Of a DNA stretch of 64,000 nucleotides, positions 13,738-24,835 are shown piece by piece. Below the pieces are notes generated by a model, which worked only from the letters and a program-made list of their open reading frames with translations, ran no database searches and had not been told where the DNA came from. The DNA comes from Capitulum mitella (Eukaryota > Arthropoda > Thecostraca > Pollicipedomorpha > Pollicipedidae), in NCBI GenBank assembly GCA_030062745.1, contig CP099841.1, positions 27,531,398 to 27,595,397 on the forward strand. The letters run 5' to 3'. Within the stretch, counting starts at the first letter, position 1. The number at the start of each line of letters is the position of its first letter. Made by a program: the position numbers and the translations under genes.

Positions 13738-14025
13738 GTTCGGGAGGCAAATAGCAAGGATTTTCCTGGGGATGGGGAGGGCAAATGTCAAATTTTGTCA
13801 TATGCCACTGGCATATTACAAAACGTCTATCAAAAAGCAAGAATTTTATGCAGCTTACCTCATACTTAACGGGCAGAAGAAACATATTTACTTTTGTGGC
13901 ATAAAGATGTTCACTGTTCCATATTCCTGCGAAATCGCTGAATATCTAGTGTGGACCGCTTGCCTCGGAGGGGGGGGGGCGGGGGGTGGGCGTGACCATG
14001 TCCTGATTACGTTCCTTTTGGTAGC
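13738..14025. mobile_element. MITE-like element, copy 2
   Basis: This stretch aligns with 4863-5130 from the GCCACTGGCATA segment through TTTATGCAGCTTACCTCATA to the ATATCTAGTGTGGACCGCT segment and the following G-run. The outer ends are more decayed than in copy 1. The two copies are strongly diverged, which suggests old insertions. Confidence 0.5.
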
Positions 14026-14133
14026 GTATTCCCTTTGTTTAGCGCGTGCCGCAGGATGTAGCAGGGCTTTTTCGCCTACTTAGTGGTGGGTATTTCGTTC
14101 AGTGTCCCTCAGCGTACGCCCACCAGTCCCCGT

Positions 14134-14305
14134 GCCCATAGGCGTAGGAACGTCTCAGAAAGTGAGGGTGCCAAGGCCAATTCTGAAGTCGATTCTTTCC
14201 ATGCATCGCCATAGGGTTAATATTCTGTATTCTAGGAAAGTGAGGGTGCCATGGCACACACGGACCTCTCCCCATGTTCCGACGCCTATGCCCGTGTCTG
14301 TGCCT
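14134..14305. mobile_element. Short MITE with CATAGGCGTAGGAAC termini
   Basis: The left end CCCATAGGCGTAGGAACG is mirrored by GTTCCGACGCCTATGCC at the right end, about 165 bp apart. The same terminal motif bounds the 961-bp element at 21204-22164, and the interior phrase TTCTTTCCATGC-TCGCCATA recurs at about 56550, so three related elements lie in this window. Confidence 0.55.
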
Positions 14306-14894
14306 ACAAGTCGAGTGTTCCTTTGAACTAAAGCGCCAGGGGGAAGCAGAAGTTTATCTCCTATATGAGTGGAGGGAGTTCAGGTACATCAGCTACGGGA
14401 GAGGAAGTGTGGAAATGGAAAGTCGAGAAGTGAATTTGAATTTTACCTCAAGACAGTACAGTAAAAAAGCTTCGCCTTCTTTTAACTAAACTGTTCTAAA
14501 ACACCTCCGAAATATGTCTTCTTTCATATTTGACCGTGTAACATGTAATGTGTCCTTTTGATAGAGTACCAAGCAGTGGAAAAGTTTTCAAAAAGCACTG
14601 GGTTAGAGGTGTCAAAAGATTGAACCGTGTAGCACGTAATGTGCCCTTAAGCTAGTGTGCCCAGTAGTGAGAAAATTTTCAAAAAAGTGGATGTCAAAGA
14701 AAACGAGGAAATGAAAGCATAGTCACAGGATACAAAATGGTGGGTTAAGACATCGTCTGTGCAGCTTGACAGGATTTGCTGGCCCCTAATTCTGTCAATT
14801 TCGTAATTGCTTTCAGTCTAACGGCGTGAATATGCCCACATAGGACAACCAACAAATCAGTCGGCGTCACAGTCATGCAAAGGGGAAGAAGATG

Positions 14895-15250
14895 AATATC
14901 TACGCGCGTCTTCGTTCTTCCGCGAACTTTCCTCGGCCCTGGGCCGTCCTGTGGTTCAATTGCGCTGGCGCGACGGCGGGAAAACCTCGCGGACGCTGCG
15001 GTACAGTCTGGCGCTCAGGGGCCTGCCTGGGCGGTTCAGTTTGGCCTGGAGCTCTGGAGCTTTGGCCTGGAGCCGTGCTCTTTCTCCGCCCGCTCATCGT
15101 CGCGGCTCGGACAGCACGAGATCACTGACGAGCCCAGGCGCCCAGGACGGGAGTGGGGTGCGCGGCGCTGACAAGCTCCAGCTCTTGGATAAGCGCCCAC
15201 CCCCCTCGACTCGTGACGGCCAAGTGACTGCTGGCTCCGAATCGCTTAGT
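14895..15250. other. GC-rich patch, no gene recognised
   Basis: A 350-bp GC- and CpG-rich island lies in otherwise AT-rich surroundings. It has open frames on both strands but no recognisable protein, TATA box or convincing splice sites. It could be a promoter or first exon of an unseen gene, or part of a mobile element. Confidence 0.3.
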
Positions 15251-15908
15251 CTGTAGCTTTAGATTATTTATTACGTTTTGTTATCGGAAGGTTCAGATTT
15301 GCCAGTGAGGCTTCCTGGTATTTGAGTATTTTGACGGTTCTGATGAGCTCACTAGCCATAGGCCATAAATATAAAGTAGGCAGATTGTGCTCGGAACAAG
15401 AAAATCGGTAGTGCCAGAGGCATTTTGATGTCATTTCTTTGCATGCAGTGCTTTGGAGCTAAAATCAAAATTATGCAAACCTGGTAAAGGCATTGCATCC
15501 TGCCTGCGGTTTGACCGCTGCACCAAAAGTTGCATTCGAAGTCAACAAACAGGTCAGCTAGTAGTTTCCTCAATGCACTCAAGGGCTTTTTGTCATCGAC
15601 CTCACCAGCCAACTTTCAATTCATCTTCAAAAAAGACGGTAAGCTGGAGAGCAGACAGTGAAGAACTGAGCCAGCGGCGTTGGAGCAAAGACAGTGCGGC
15701 ATGGACAAAAACAGCAGCAAAGAAAGCCGACCTTTCTTATCTGCTTCGTAAAGGCCTCAGTTATTCGCACCTGACGTCTCCAAGTGGAGTCACATAAGAC
15801 AGAACAACCATGCAGATAAGGGTATTCGATACCTGACCATATTTGTATATTGTAACCTGTTATCTTTAGCTGTTAATAAGCTGTAGACATTTGTAAGCGT
15901 CATCACAC

Positions 15909-16195
15909 TCATCCAAGCAAAAAGCTAAAAAGTGCCATTTATTATTTGATTAAATAGCCACCCGTGCGACATAAGCCACATGTTTCATGTCAGGCGTACA
16001 AAACGTTGACACAACACATTTCCTATATTTAATAACATTCATTATGTTTAATAACAGTCATCCAAGCAAACAGTTAAAAACCGTCACTTATTATTGTATG
16101 AAATAGCTTACAACCGTGCGATATTAGCCACATATTCCGCGTCAGACATTCAAGACGATGACGTAATACAGACGCTTAAATACATTTCCAGGAGT
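15909..16195. repeat. Direct tandem duplication, about 150-bp unit
   Basis: Two diverged copies begin with CATCCAAGCAA (about 15909 and 16059) and continue through A-rich, TTATTATT and CCGTGCGA-AT-AGCCACAT segments in the same order. They lie 0.9-1.2 kb beyond the stop codon of gene A. The remaining sequence from 16200 to 17094 has no recognisable gene. Confidence 0.6.
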
Positions 16196-17094
16196 GGTCA
16201 TTAATCATCATCAGCATGTCAGACTTGATGAAACACACTTGAATTATTTTTTGCGCAAATTCGCAAGTGTCGCTTCACTTTCGCGATACGATGCCGCGAT
16301 GCGATATCGACACTCCTCGGGTGTCGTTCCCTGAGATTCACCAGCCTTACATTTCATAGCTCCCGCGCTACCCTAACGAATCATTACGACGTAGTCCCTC
16401 GCAGCGGTCAGCACCGTTTCTTGTCGCCGGAATGCCAGTGTTACAGTTTGGCTGTTGCAAACGAAGCAGTTTCCTGATGGCAGTCATAGCAGGGGTTTTG
16501 CACCGTCAGATTATGATAAATCATGTTACACTGCAAATTTCGTGATTCGCAAAGTGAAATGGATGCCAGGGACTCTAATCATGCCCGTGAATTCTCAAGC
16601 ATGGTCTTGACTCCTTTCTTGTCGGCTAAGAACAGATTCCGGCTGGGATCATACACGTACCAATACATTTCCGCAATAGACTGTTCATACCGCATTTCAG
16701 GAACACCATGCAAAGACGACAGCAAACACCGAATAAATGAAAATATCAGCGGACTGTCCCAAGCGCGTTTAAAACACCAGGTCTTAGCTGTCGGAACGTC
16801 CTCGGTTGGACCACGGACACGCGACAATGGAACATCAGCCGCTGGGAGAAGTCCTTCCCAGAATTCTCACCTTCACACGTTAAGTTCACGCTTCGCTCAC
16901 AGCCACAGCCAGGCGCTCTCCTATCACACGAACTTCCCGGACTTCCCGGGCGCTCAGGTTTTGTTCGCAGCAGATATCTGGCATGCCATCTCCCTACTCA
17001 GTCGCGACGGAAGAGTGACATGAATCTATCGGACGTCCGCGACTTGGACGAGTTTCAGCAGTCGGTCCAGCCGACCGGTCCCTTTGCGCTGGTC

Positions 17095-19876
17095 CTAGCT
17101 GTACAGCCGGCGGAAATGCTCCTGCAACCTCCGCCACGGGTCTCTGGTGAGGTAGTTGTACCAGCCGCTGCTGGCTTTGTCAGAGCCGCTGCTGACGGAG
17201 TGGGTCAGCGGCAGCTGATCGCTTCGCCGGCTGCTGATCCGACGCCGGCCCAGCGCCAGCAGCAGCAGCAGCACCAGCGACGTCCCCAGCACCACAAACA
17301 CCACCCAGAGCAGGGTGCTGGGGCCGAGCTGGGAGCCAGGTCGACGCGGCTTGGATGAGGTCGGGACGGTTGTTGAAGACGCACCTGTTGATGTCATCTG
17401 AGTTGATGACAGCGCTGTTGAAGTGGTCGCCTGGACCGTTGTTGTTGGTTTGGCTGAACTCTGTTCTGGAGTTGTCGCTGGTGATGAAGTCGTTGGCTCA
17501 GTGACGGTGGTGGACGGGGAGGTAGTCGTTTCTGCCGCGGTCGTCGTGGGTTTTGCGGTTGTTCTTTTCCCTGTCGTAGTCGTTGGCTCTGTGGTTGTCA
17601 GTTCGGTTGTGGTCGTCGGTTCTGTGGTCATTGGCTCTGTAGTTGTTGCGTGCGTGGTGGTGGTCGTTGCCTCTGTCGCTGTTGTCGGTTCGGTTGAGGT
17701 TGTTGGCTCTGTGGTTGTTGGTTCGGTTGTGGTCATTGGCGCTGTCGTTGTTGTCGGTTCAATTGTGGTCGTGAGCTCTGTTGTTGTCGGTTCGGTTGTA
17801 GTCATTGGCTCTGTTGTTGTTGTCGGTTCAGTTGTGGTCGTTGGCTCTGTTGTTGTCGGTTCGGTTGTGGTCGTTGCCTCTGTCGTTGTTGTCGGTTCAG
17901 TTGTGGTCGTTGGCTCTGTTGTTGTCGGTTTGATTGTGGTCGTTGCCTCTGTCGTTGTTGTCGGTTCGGTTGTGGTTGTTGGCGCTGTGGTTGTTGTCGG
18001 GACGGTTGTGGTTGTTGGCTCTGTGGTTGTCGTCGGTTCGGTTGTGGTTGTTGGTTTTACGGTTGTCGTGATCTGCGGGGTAGTTGATGGTTCTGTGGTG
18101 CTCGTTGCTTCTGTTGTTGTTGTCAATGCCACACATTTCTGATGTAGTTCTTTCGGACCACATACCTTGATGTCGTCAATGGCGATATTGTCCTTCTCAT
18201 TACTTCCACAGGCGCCAAAAATAAGAAGCTGAAAAGGCACAGGAATTATAAAACATGGGCCACATAAAATCACGTATTTCTCTCCATTCATGTAGGTTTT
18301 TCATTACAATATGCATAGTCCAACCTGTTTTCAAGTAGTGATCCTTATTTTTATTGCATTATTGCGCAAATTCTTGCTTTTGTCGTGATGTGTTTTTGTG
18401 CTGTGCTCAAACGCTTCTGGCGTATTTTGTGTTCGAGGGGTCTTCACTTTATAAGGTGTTGCTTCACGACATAAGTCTGGATGAATGCGTTTGGAATGTC
18501 GTGAACACGAAACTGACGATTTTTTTCTGAAACGTTTGCAGGTGAATGCAAGCAATCTTTTTTGCTCCCTGCAAAAAGCAGTCACAGTAATCGAAGGAAC
18601 ATGAGAGACTAACGTAAGTTTCAAATGGACCTTTAAGCATGCATGAGCACGCAGTATGGTACACTGCAAAGCCTTCTGTCGGCTTCATTAAAACTTGCGC
18701 CATTAATTTTGAGTTGTTTTACGTTCATTCACATCTTGAAATTTCCTCCTTGTTTTCATAATCTAGGCACCAGTGAACATCATACCCATAAATGACTGTG
18801 TTGTAAACAACATTCCTTTTGATGCATGATTAAAAAGCCGGTTGGCTTGGAATCGAATGAAGTTCCTCATCTATGGCTAAAACAGCGTATAGTATTGCAC
18901 ATTCCGCGCTTCAAGTCCGCAGTGGAACGTCTGGACAGTGGTATCGGCTACAATACCTTCCTGGGACTCATCGGCTGCAATAGCATCTTTCTGGTATATT
19001 GCACAATTAAGTGCATTTTCTGAACCATTTGCACAGTCGTGAGTTGTCCATGATGTGCTGGCCACTGAGTCAACAAACAACCATTACATGAGTGTTGCAA
19101 CGAAATAGTAAGGTGATCTGTCGTACAACGCGAAGTGGCGAGCAAATGTTTAGCAGACACTGTGCAACGAAGGTAAAAATATGCAGTTAAAATGGCACTT
19201 CTTATAATAGCGTAAAACGGCCACAGGAAAGCCATATTCCATTCTGTCCACCTGCTGGCGAAATCTTATATTACCGCGACTTGGCAACATGGATGTTCTG
19301 TTTTGGCAGACCACCCAAATCATGCTGCTTTACCGCATTTAACCTCCCGCATAGCAACTGACTGGGATATATTCGCATCAGCAGCTCAGTTCTTACCTGA
19401 AATTCTTGAGTGTCGGCGTCGATCGTCACATTCGCCTCCATCCAGTCTGCATTGCCTGGCCCGGAGGAAGATGTCAAAGACAGGATCGGATCTGGTTCTT
19501 CCTTGGACCCCACGATCCGTCTCACTTCGAACGTTCCAGACCCTGTCCATTGAGAGCGCAGCCAATAACGGAAGGACAGGCTTGATCCGTTGGGGAAGGT
19601 GTAAGCGGTTTTCATCTCCAGTCTGGCACTAACAGACTGGGATCCCTCCGCATGACTTAAATAAACGACAGTATCGCCACTTGCAGGTTCAGGAAAATCC
19701 GGTATGGTCTTCTTTAACTCAACGAAACTTGACGGTTTCCACTGGCCTCCGTAATCAAGAGAGCTCTGAGTCCAAAATTTGCCAAAATCGCCGTCTTCAA
19801 AGTCGTCACAGTACTCTCCGGAGCGCGCACGGTCCAACACCAACAGCAACGGCATCAGGGTGATCAGCAGCTTCAT
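17095..19876 (-). CDS. Gene A: one MAM-like module, Thr-rich stalk, transmembrane anchor
   Basis: Two exons (19876-19397 and 18228-17095), joined in phase 0, encode 537 residues. The order is: signal peptide about 1-19 (MKLLITLMPLLLVL...), MAM-like module about 20-192 (YCDDFEDGDFG at the start, FRYWLRSQW in the middle, DNIAIDDI and a final Cys at the end), a long stalk about 196-455 dominated by TTTTEP-type repeats that should be heavily O-glycosylated, one transmembrane helix about 465-486 (LLWVVFVVLG...LLLLLAL), and a 51-residue basic cytoplasmic tail (GRRRISSRR...DPWRRLQ). The predicted topology is type I. MAM domains act in adhesion and oligomerisation; the ligand here is unknown. The ATG is chosen because the same MKLL-I-LMPLLL start is shared with B and C. 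Four cysteines are present in the module region (near residues 23, 167, 183 and 192). The tail closely matches that of gene D. Confidence 0.8.
17423..18120 (-). repeat. Thr/Glu/Pro codon-repeat region in gene A exon 2
   Basis: The minus strand carries repeated ACC/ACA/ACG-rich units, mostly 15 or 18 nt, encoding TTTEP, TTTTEP and TTTTEA variants. The repeats give the mucin-like stalk. Imperfect units suggest expansion by slippage or unequal exchange with frame kept. Because of the composition the plus strand also stays open (a Val-rich frame), which is a shadow. Confidence 0.85.
18229..19396 (-). other. Intron of gene A
   Basis: The donor GTAAGAAC lies just below 19397 and the acceptor TTTTCAG just above 18228. 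The part from about 19085 to 19396 is closely similar to 53945-54251 in intron 1 of gene C, so the 5' part of the intron was duplicated with exon 1. The rest (18229-19084) shows no recognisable feature. Confidence 0.7.
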
Positions 19877-20037
19877 GGTCGGTGACCTGGACTGCCGGGG
19901 TCGTGAGGTAGCGCGCGTCCGTCTCGGCCGTCGTCCCTGGGCAGAGTGACGTTCACCGACCTCACCGCCAGACCGCTTGCGCCGGCTGTGCGGCTCCGAC
20001 CGGCACGCAGCCGGCGACGTCGAGCTCAAAAGACTAT

Positions 20038-20043
20038 CTTATC
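20038..20043 (-). promoter_or_regulatory. GATAAG motif in the gene A upstream block
   Basis: Read on the minus strand this is CGATAAGATAGTC, 165 bp before the ATG. The same GATAAGAT core recurs at a similar distance upstream of genes B, C and D, and in A, B and C it is followed by a conserved CGGTCGGA word. WGATAR sites bind GATA factors, so a shared GATA-type control is a reasonable inference. Similarity between A, B and C also extends beyond the motif, so shared ancestry alone could explain it there. Confidence 0.5.
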
Positions 20044-20339
20044 GTTCCGGCTTGTCGCATCTCGCGACGCGCCGACCCCGGCCGCCGGAAGGCCTGGCCG
20101 GCTGGTGCCATCGCCTCCCGCCCGGCGTGAGATTAAATGCATCGGTGGCTTTCGGTTGACGTCGGGAGGCCTGCGCTGGGCGCCGGTGGGTGCTGGGTTT
20201 CCCGCCGTCTTCTGCTGCCGTCTGCTTCACCGGCCGGAGTTTCGCGGGACCGGCCGGGCTCACTGTCCGGTGAGCGGGGACATGGGCGGTCATGATTCTC
20301 CCTGTCGCCGGCTGTTCAGCGTCCGTCTGAGTTAATCTC

Positions 20340-21203
20340 TGTCGTTTTTTCGGATACTGGAGGTCAGCGGCACCAAAGCACCTGAGTTCAGCTCGGGAGA
20401 AAAGAAGTGGGAAGTAGGTGGGAAAAACCGGTCAGACAGACGCAGAATACTCAAGTTCAAGACCATGGGGATAAAAAAACAGTTCAAGCTTGGATTGCTT
20501 TTTAGCTGGATTGGGGCTAGCACAGCATAACATAATACAAGAGCATAGAAAGAAAACCGTCCAATGCAGGGCGGCATACGGGGACTAAACGAGAACAGTC
20601 TAATTCAAGAGCGTGAAAGGAAAACTAGGCGATTCATGCTGGTATAGGTGTCGCAAGAGCTGTCACTACAAGAGCAAAAGAAACGCTCCAGTTCAAGAGA
20701 GCTAGTGCAAGAATAAACAATTTTGACGGCCAGCAAGAAAACCCTAATTCAGGGGGCGAAAGAGAGATTGAAAGAAAACTTCAGAGTCTTGCAGACTATC
20801 AATTTTCCTCTGTGTGTCACTTTACATCACTATTTCACATCCTCACTGAAAAGCAAATTTTTTGCCGAAGAGAAGAATTCCGACCAGTATGAGCGCTAGA
20901 CAGGAACAGGGGGACAGAGGGGTTAACAGCAACCGTACGTAATACGAGGGAAAGGCTCACAATACGAAAAAAGGCATCTTTGAGGCAGAGCAAATGGTGA
21001 AAGACAAGCACAAATGGCCGGCCGGGTGGGGGGGAGGCACTCCAAACCGACGGCGAGGTCCGACAGACCGCCCGCCCCACTCGCTGAGTGTCTGGCCACG
21101 CACAGAGTCCCTGGTCTGTCGGGATTGGCGTGGCAGACTGGGGAGAAGACTGCGTCCGTCGGACGCCGGCGGACGGTCGGCGTGAAACGCTGTGGTGTTA
21201 ACT
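20340..21203. other. Interval upstream of gene A
   Basis: Purine-rich sequence with loosely repeated CAAGAG and GAAAGGAAAACT words (about 20380-20790), then a GC-rich stretch at 21000-21185. No gene is recognised. Confidence 0.4.
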
Positions 21204-22164
21204 AACATAAGCGTAGGAACAAAGGGCGTAAGGGGGCCATCCCCCTCTTTTCATATTAGGGGACAACAATGCTAACTGCCCTGCCTCACGCCGTTTCAGA
21301 ACTAATTTTCGTGTAGTTTAATTTTGAAGTATTTAAAACATGGATAGCAGTTTACCCATTCCACCAGTAATCTACCTAAACACCTACTGGATAACACTGC
21401 TTTATATCATAAAAGAATAATTTAACTGATTGCAGGTAAAACGGATATGGCAGCACCTGATGTTATCATATCCAGGGCGAACCCAATGTTCTCATGCAAA
21501 ATGTAGCGTACTATCCCACCTAAGTTGCACATTTTTAACCCAGCTGATAGCATAGGCATAGGACCAGGAGGTGGCCGGGTGTACCATGGTCACCATTTTC
21601 AAAGTGCCAGCAATGGTGCCCCGCATACATACACTTCTGTGAAATGGAAAACATTGTAGCAAGTAAGATAAACATATTGCAAGATCAATGGTCAGTTTTT
21701 GGCAATAAATCACTCAAAATTAGGAAGAAAAGGCGAAACACTACTCCCAAAATGTCCGTAGACATAAAGATGGATAGTGGGCACATTTCCAACATACATT
21801 TCATCGGTGAAAATCAAGACGTTGCCTTGCCCATAGCAAGGATGAAAATAAAATTACATTTGCTGAGAAACTGTATGCTGTATTTTGAGCTGGACCACTT
21901 TTTGACTTTTTGACTGCATTTTAAATGCAGATATTCTAAGTACGAGGTGTGTCCAGAGATATTCAACATGACGCCCTTTCAAAACAACGCCCTATTTCAG
22001 GCCTGCATCGCGAGGACATTCTACGCTCTTACTACGTACACGGAAGGTGCAAATTATTCCTCTCAGCACTTGGTCGAGCATTTTTTTGTTGGACCGCACC
22101 CCACCCCCAGCTAAAATAATTTGGCCCATGGCCCCACTTTTTGAGTCGTTCCTACGCCTATGTT
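21204..22164. mobile_element. Non-autonomous DNA transposon with 17-bp inverted ends
   Basis: AACATAAGCGTAGGAAC at 21204-21220 is mirrored by GTTCCTACGCCTATGTT at 22148-22164, matching at 16 of 17 positions. G-rich and C-rich stretches follow inside each end. The 961-bp interior has no recognisable protein. The same terminal motif is found in the shorter element at 14134-14305. I could not identify a target-site duplication with confidence. Confidence 0.6.
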
Positions 22165-22614
22165 GACTAAGCCTCATATCTGAATGAATAGGCAAATTAT
22201 GCAGCAGTTAAAATATGATTTTCATATTCGATGTAGCCCTATATCTACCAGCGTTAGAAAACATGGGTGTCGGTTTGTATTCTGGCTCTTGATGCAGATT
22301 TGGCCCCCCCCCCATTACTGGCTTGGGACCCCCGCAATATTTTCCGTCCATTTGAAGAAAAGAAATCGGCATTAGTAACGAAGAGATAGAAAGTATGGAA
22401 TAAAGCATAAAATGATATATATCTATATATATAACGGGGGTGTTTCTGAAAATTGTAGTTGTTTCTGAAAATTGTAGTTGCCCAAAGCGTTTCCCATGAT
22501 TTGGTTCATTGGAAGCACACAAAACGATTTTTAACAGTCCTGAATGGTATCTATGGGGCCACGCATCGACCTTGAAATGTTAATTTAGGTCAAATTGGGC
22601 CCATTGGCTGACTC

Positions 22615-23493
22615 ATACTGAACTGAGATAATTTGTCATGAAGCCATATTGTCTTAATTCTCCCAATGAAAGAAGTCGTCTCATGCACTTCCTAAATTCT
22701 TGTGACTAGTTCTAGGACATGTGGTTTAGAAGTCACACTTACCTAGAAGATGACCTGTATTCGACTGACGCACATCATGTACCTGAACCAGTGCGAAACA
22801 AAAAACAAAAAAAACAAGGAAATTTTCTTTGGAAACGACCAGGACATGGTGTGGTGTTGCTACTACAACAAGAGCGTTGTGCTTCTATTTCCTGAAATTA
22901 TTTGTGAGTTGTGCTGCCCTCGTGCCCCGGGAGCTGCACGCGCCTCTGTGCGCCGCGAACGGCTTGTGTAACAGGTGCCGGCGTCGGTGGCGGCGTTGAT
23001 CGGCCGGGGAGTCTGAGTGGAATTCGGGGGACCGGTGGGGACTGGTGATCTCGAAGTAGTGGGTGAGAGCAGTGGGCGAAGTAGGCAGGTAGGGCCTCAC
23101 AGTAACGATAGGTAGAGTGGGAATAGTGCGAGGTTTGCCGCCCTGGTGCTTTCCCGGAGCTGAACGCGCGTTCGGCGGCGGCGGCTTGCGGCGTTAGCTC
23201 TATCTGATGAGTGTAGCGTTTATAACCGACAAACTGACAACAGCCGGGAGTGAGAAGACTCTAGGGGCTACCGATTCGGCGAAAAAGCAGTGTTTGAAAG
23301 CGCCAACAACAGCACCACCTTCTCCAAGATGAGCCGTCTTCCTCGATCGATGGTGTCAGATTGCCAACGACACGCCAAGTTCTCCAGTACTTCCTCCATC
23401 CAAAATAGGGGGCTTTTGACTAGAAGGTCGCGTTCAGAGCCACGGTGGAAAATGTTCTGACGTTTTGGAACATGGCGTGTATAAAGACAGTCA
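22615..23493 (+). repeat. Left arm of a 2-kb imperfect palindrome
   Basis: This arm matches the reverse complement of 23692-24612 along its whole length with moderate divergence and small gaps. Anchor matches include ATTCGACT-ACGCACA, GACATGGTGT-GTTGC-A, AAAGC-CCAACAACA and GAAAATGTTCTGACG. The spacer between the arms is about 200 bp. Both arms keep a short open frame ending in the residues ERLV, so the arm may derive from a coding element, but I do not recognise a protein. Confidence 0.7.
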
Positions 23494-23691
23494 AGAGAAA
23501 GAAATGCGATAGGAAGCTGGAATTACTGTGGGAAGATTGGGGCTGCAGAAGAGCAAAAAGAGAGTCAGTGGAGCAGGTAAAGGCAGGGAGAAAAAAACAG
23601 ACTGCTCTCAGGCGATGTCAAGAAAAAGGACATACAATCTGATGAGGAAAAACGGAGCCTACGTCAGGCAATCACGAGTGGGAAGTCTGTC

Positions 23692-24612
23692 TCTTGATCG
23701 TCTTTATGCCCGCCATGTTCCAAAACGTCAGAACATTTTCCACTGCGGCTTTGAACGCGGCCTTCTTGTCAGAGGCTCCCTGATCAACATGGGCAACCTG
23801 ATCAACAAAGTCCTGGGCAACTTTGCGCGTGATTGACAGTCTGACGCCGCCAGTCGAGGAAAACGGCTAACCAATGACGAATGAGTCCGTGGCTGGCGTA
23901 AGAGGAGGTGGTGTTGTTGGTGCTTTCACACGTTGCTCTTTCGCGGAACGCCACACTCATTACCCAAGGACCAATCGCCTTAGTTGTTCCACAGACCATA
24001 CAGACCCCGCCACACGCGAACAGATCGCAAAACGCGACTGACGCGAGCAGAAAACTGATGCCACGGGCCGCCGCCGCCGGATGCGCGTTCAGCTCCAGGG
24101 AAATACGAGGGAGGCATAACTCGCACTATCCCCCTCCACCTATAACTGCTTTGAGGTCTTCCTACCTACTTATCCCACTGCTCCTACCCACTACTTCGAG
24201 ACCCGCTAGTTTCCACCGGTCCCCCGAGCCCCAATCAGACTCCCCGGCCGACCAACGCCGCCGCCGGCGGCGGCACCTGTCACACAAGCCGCTCGTGAGG
24301 CTCAGGGACGTGTGCAGCCCTGGGAGTACGAGGGCGGCGCAACCCACAAATAATTTCAGTAAGTAGATGTTCAACGTTCCTGTTGTAATGGCAACACCAT
24401 GTCACCTCCTGGCCATTCCTAGAGATGATATTGTTGCTTTTCGGCACTACGTCAGGTAGATGTTGTGCGTAAGTCGAATATAGGTCAGCTTCTAGATGGA
24501 TGCAACTTCTGAAATACGTGCCCTGCGAACTTAGAAAGTACATGAGGCGACTTATTTCATTGAGAGGATTAAAAAACATGGCTACATGATCAGTTATATC
24601 AATTCAGTAATA
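23692..24612 (-). repeat. Right arm of the 2-kb imperfect palindrome
   Basis: This is the inverted partner of 22615-23493. Arms of about 0.9 kb with a short spacer resemble a foldback element or an inverted duplication of one older element. Divergence between the arms rules out an assembly mirror artefact as the simple explanation. Confidence 0.7.
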
Positions 24613-24659
24613 GGCTGCTTATGGTCTCAGTGTAACCAAAAAGTAGCCATTTTAAGGTC

Positions 24660-24835
24660 AACGCGCGATTAATATATATTATTTGCTATTATTATAATAT
24701 TGTTTAGTTTATATTATTATATTATTATTTATTATTAATATTGTTTATTAATAATTATTATTCTTAATAATTATTATTATTGTTTAATATTGTTTAGATA
24801 TTATATATCTAAACAACCCTAAATATTGTTTAGAC
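24660..24835. repeat. AT-rich low-complexity tract
   Basis: Irregular TTATTA/TAATAT runs with TTGTTTA words. The following interval 24836-25488 has no recognised gene. Confidence 0.7.

Noticed and set aside
16523-17023. 166-codon plus-strand frame just beyond the end of gene A
   Set aside because: Ser/His-rich text without a domain, probably antisense to the 3' UTR of gene A.
17423-18142. Long plus-strand open frame of Val-rich repeats
   Set aside because: It is the exact antisense of the Thr-rich stalk of gene A; ACC/ACA/ACG codons read as Val and Gly on the other strand. No start context or homologue is evident.
19877-20029. Upstream extension of gene A exon 1 adding about 50 N-terminal residues
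   Set aside because: The extension is basic and low in hydrophobicity, does not start with a good ATG and would bury the signal peptide. B and C start at the aligned MKLL position.
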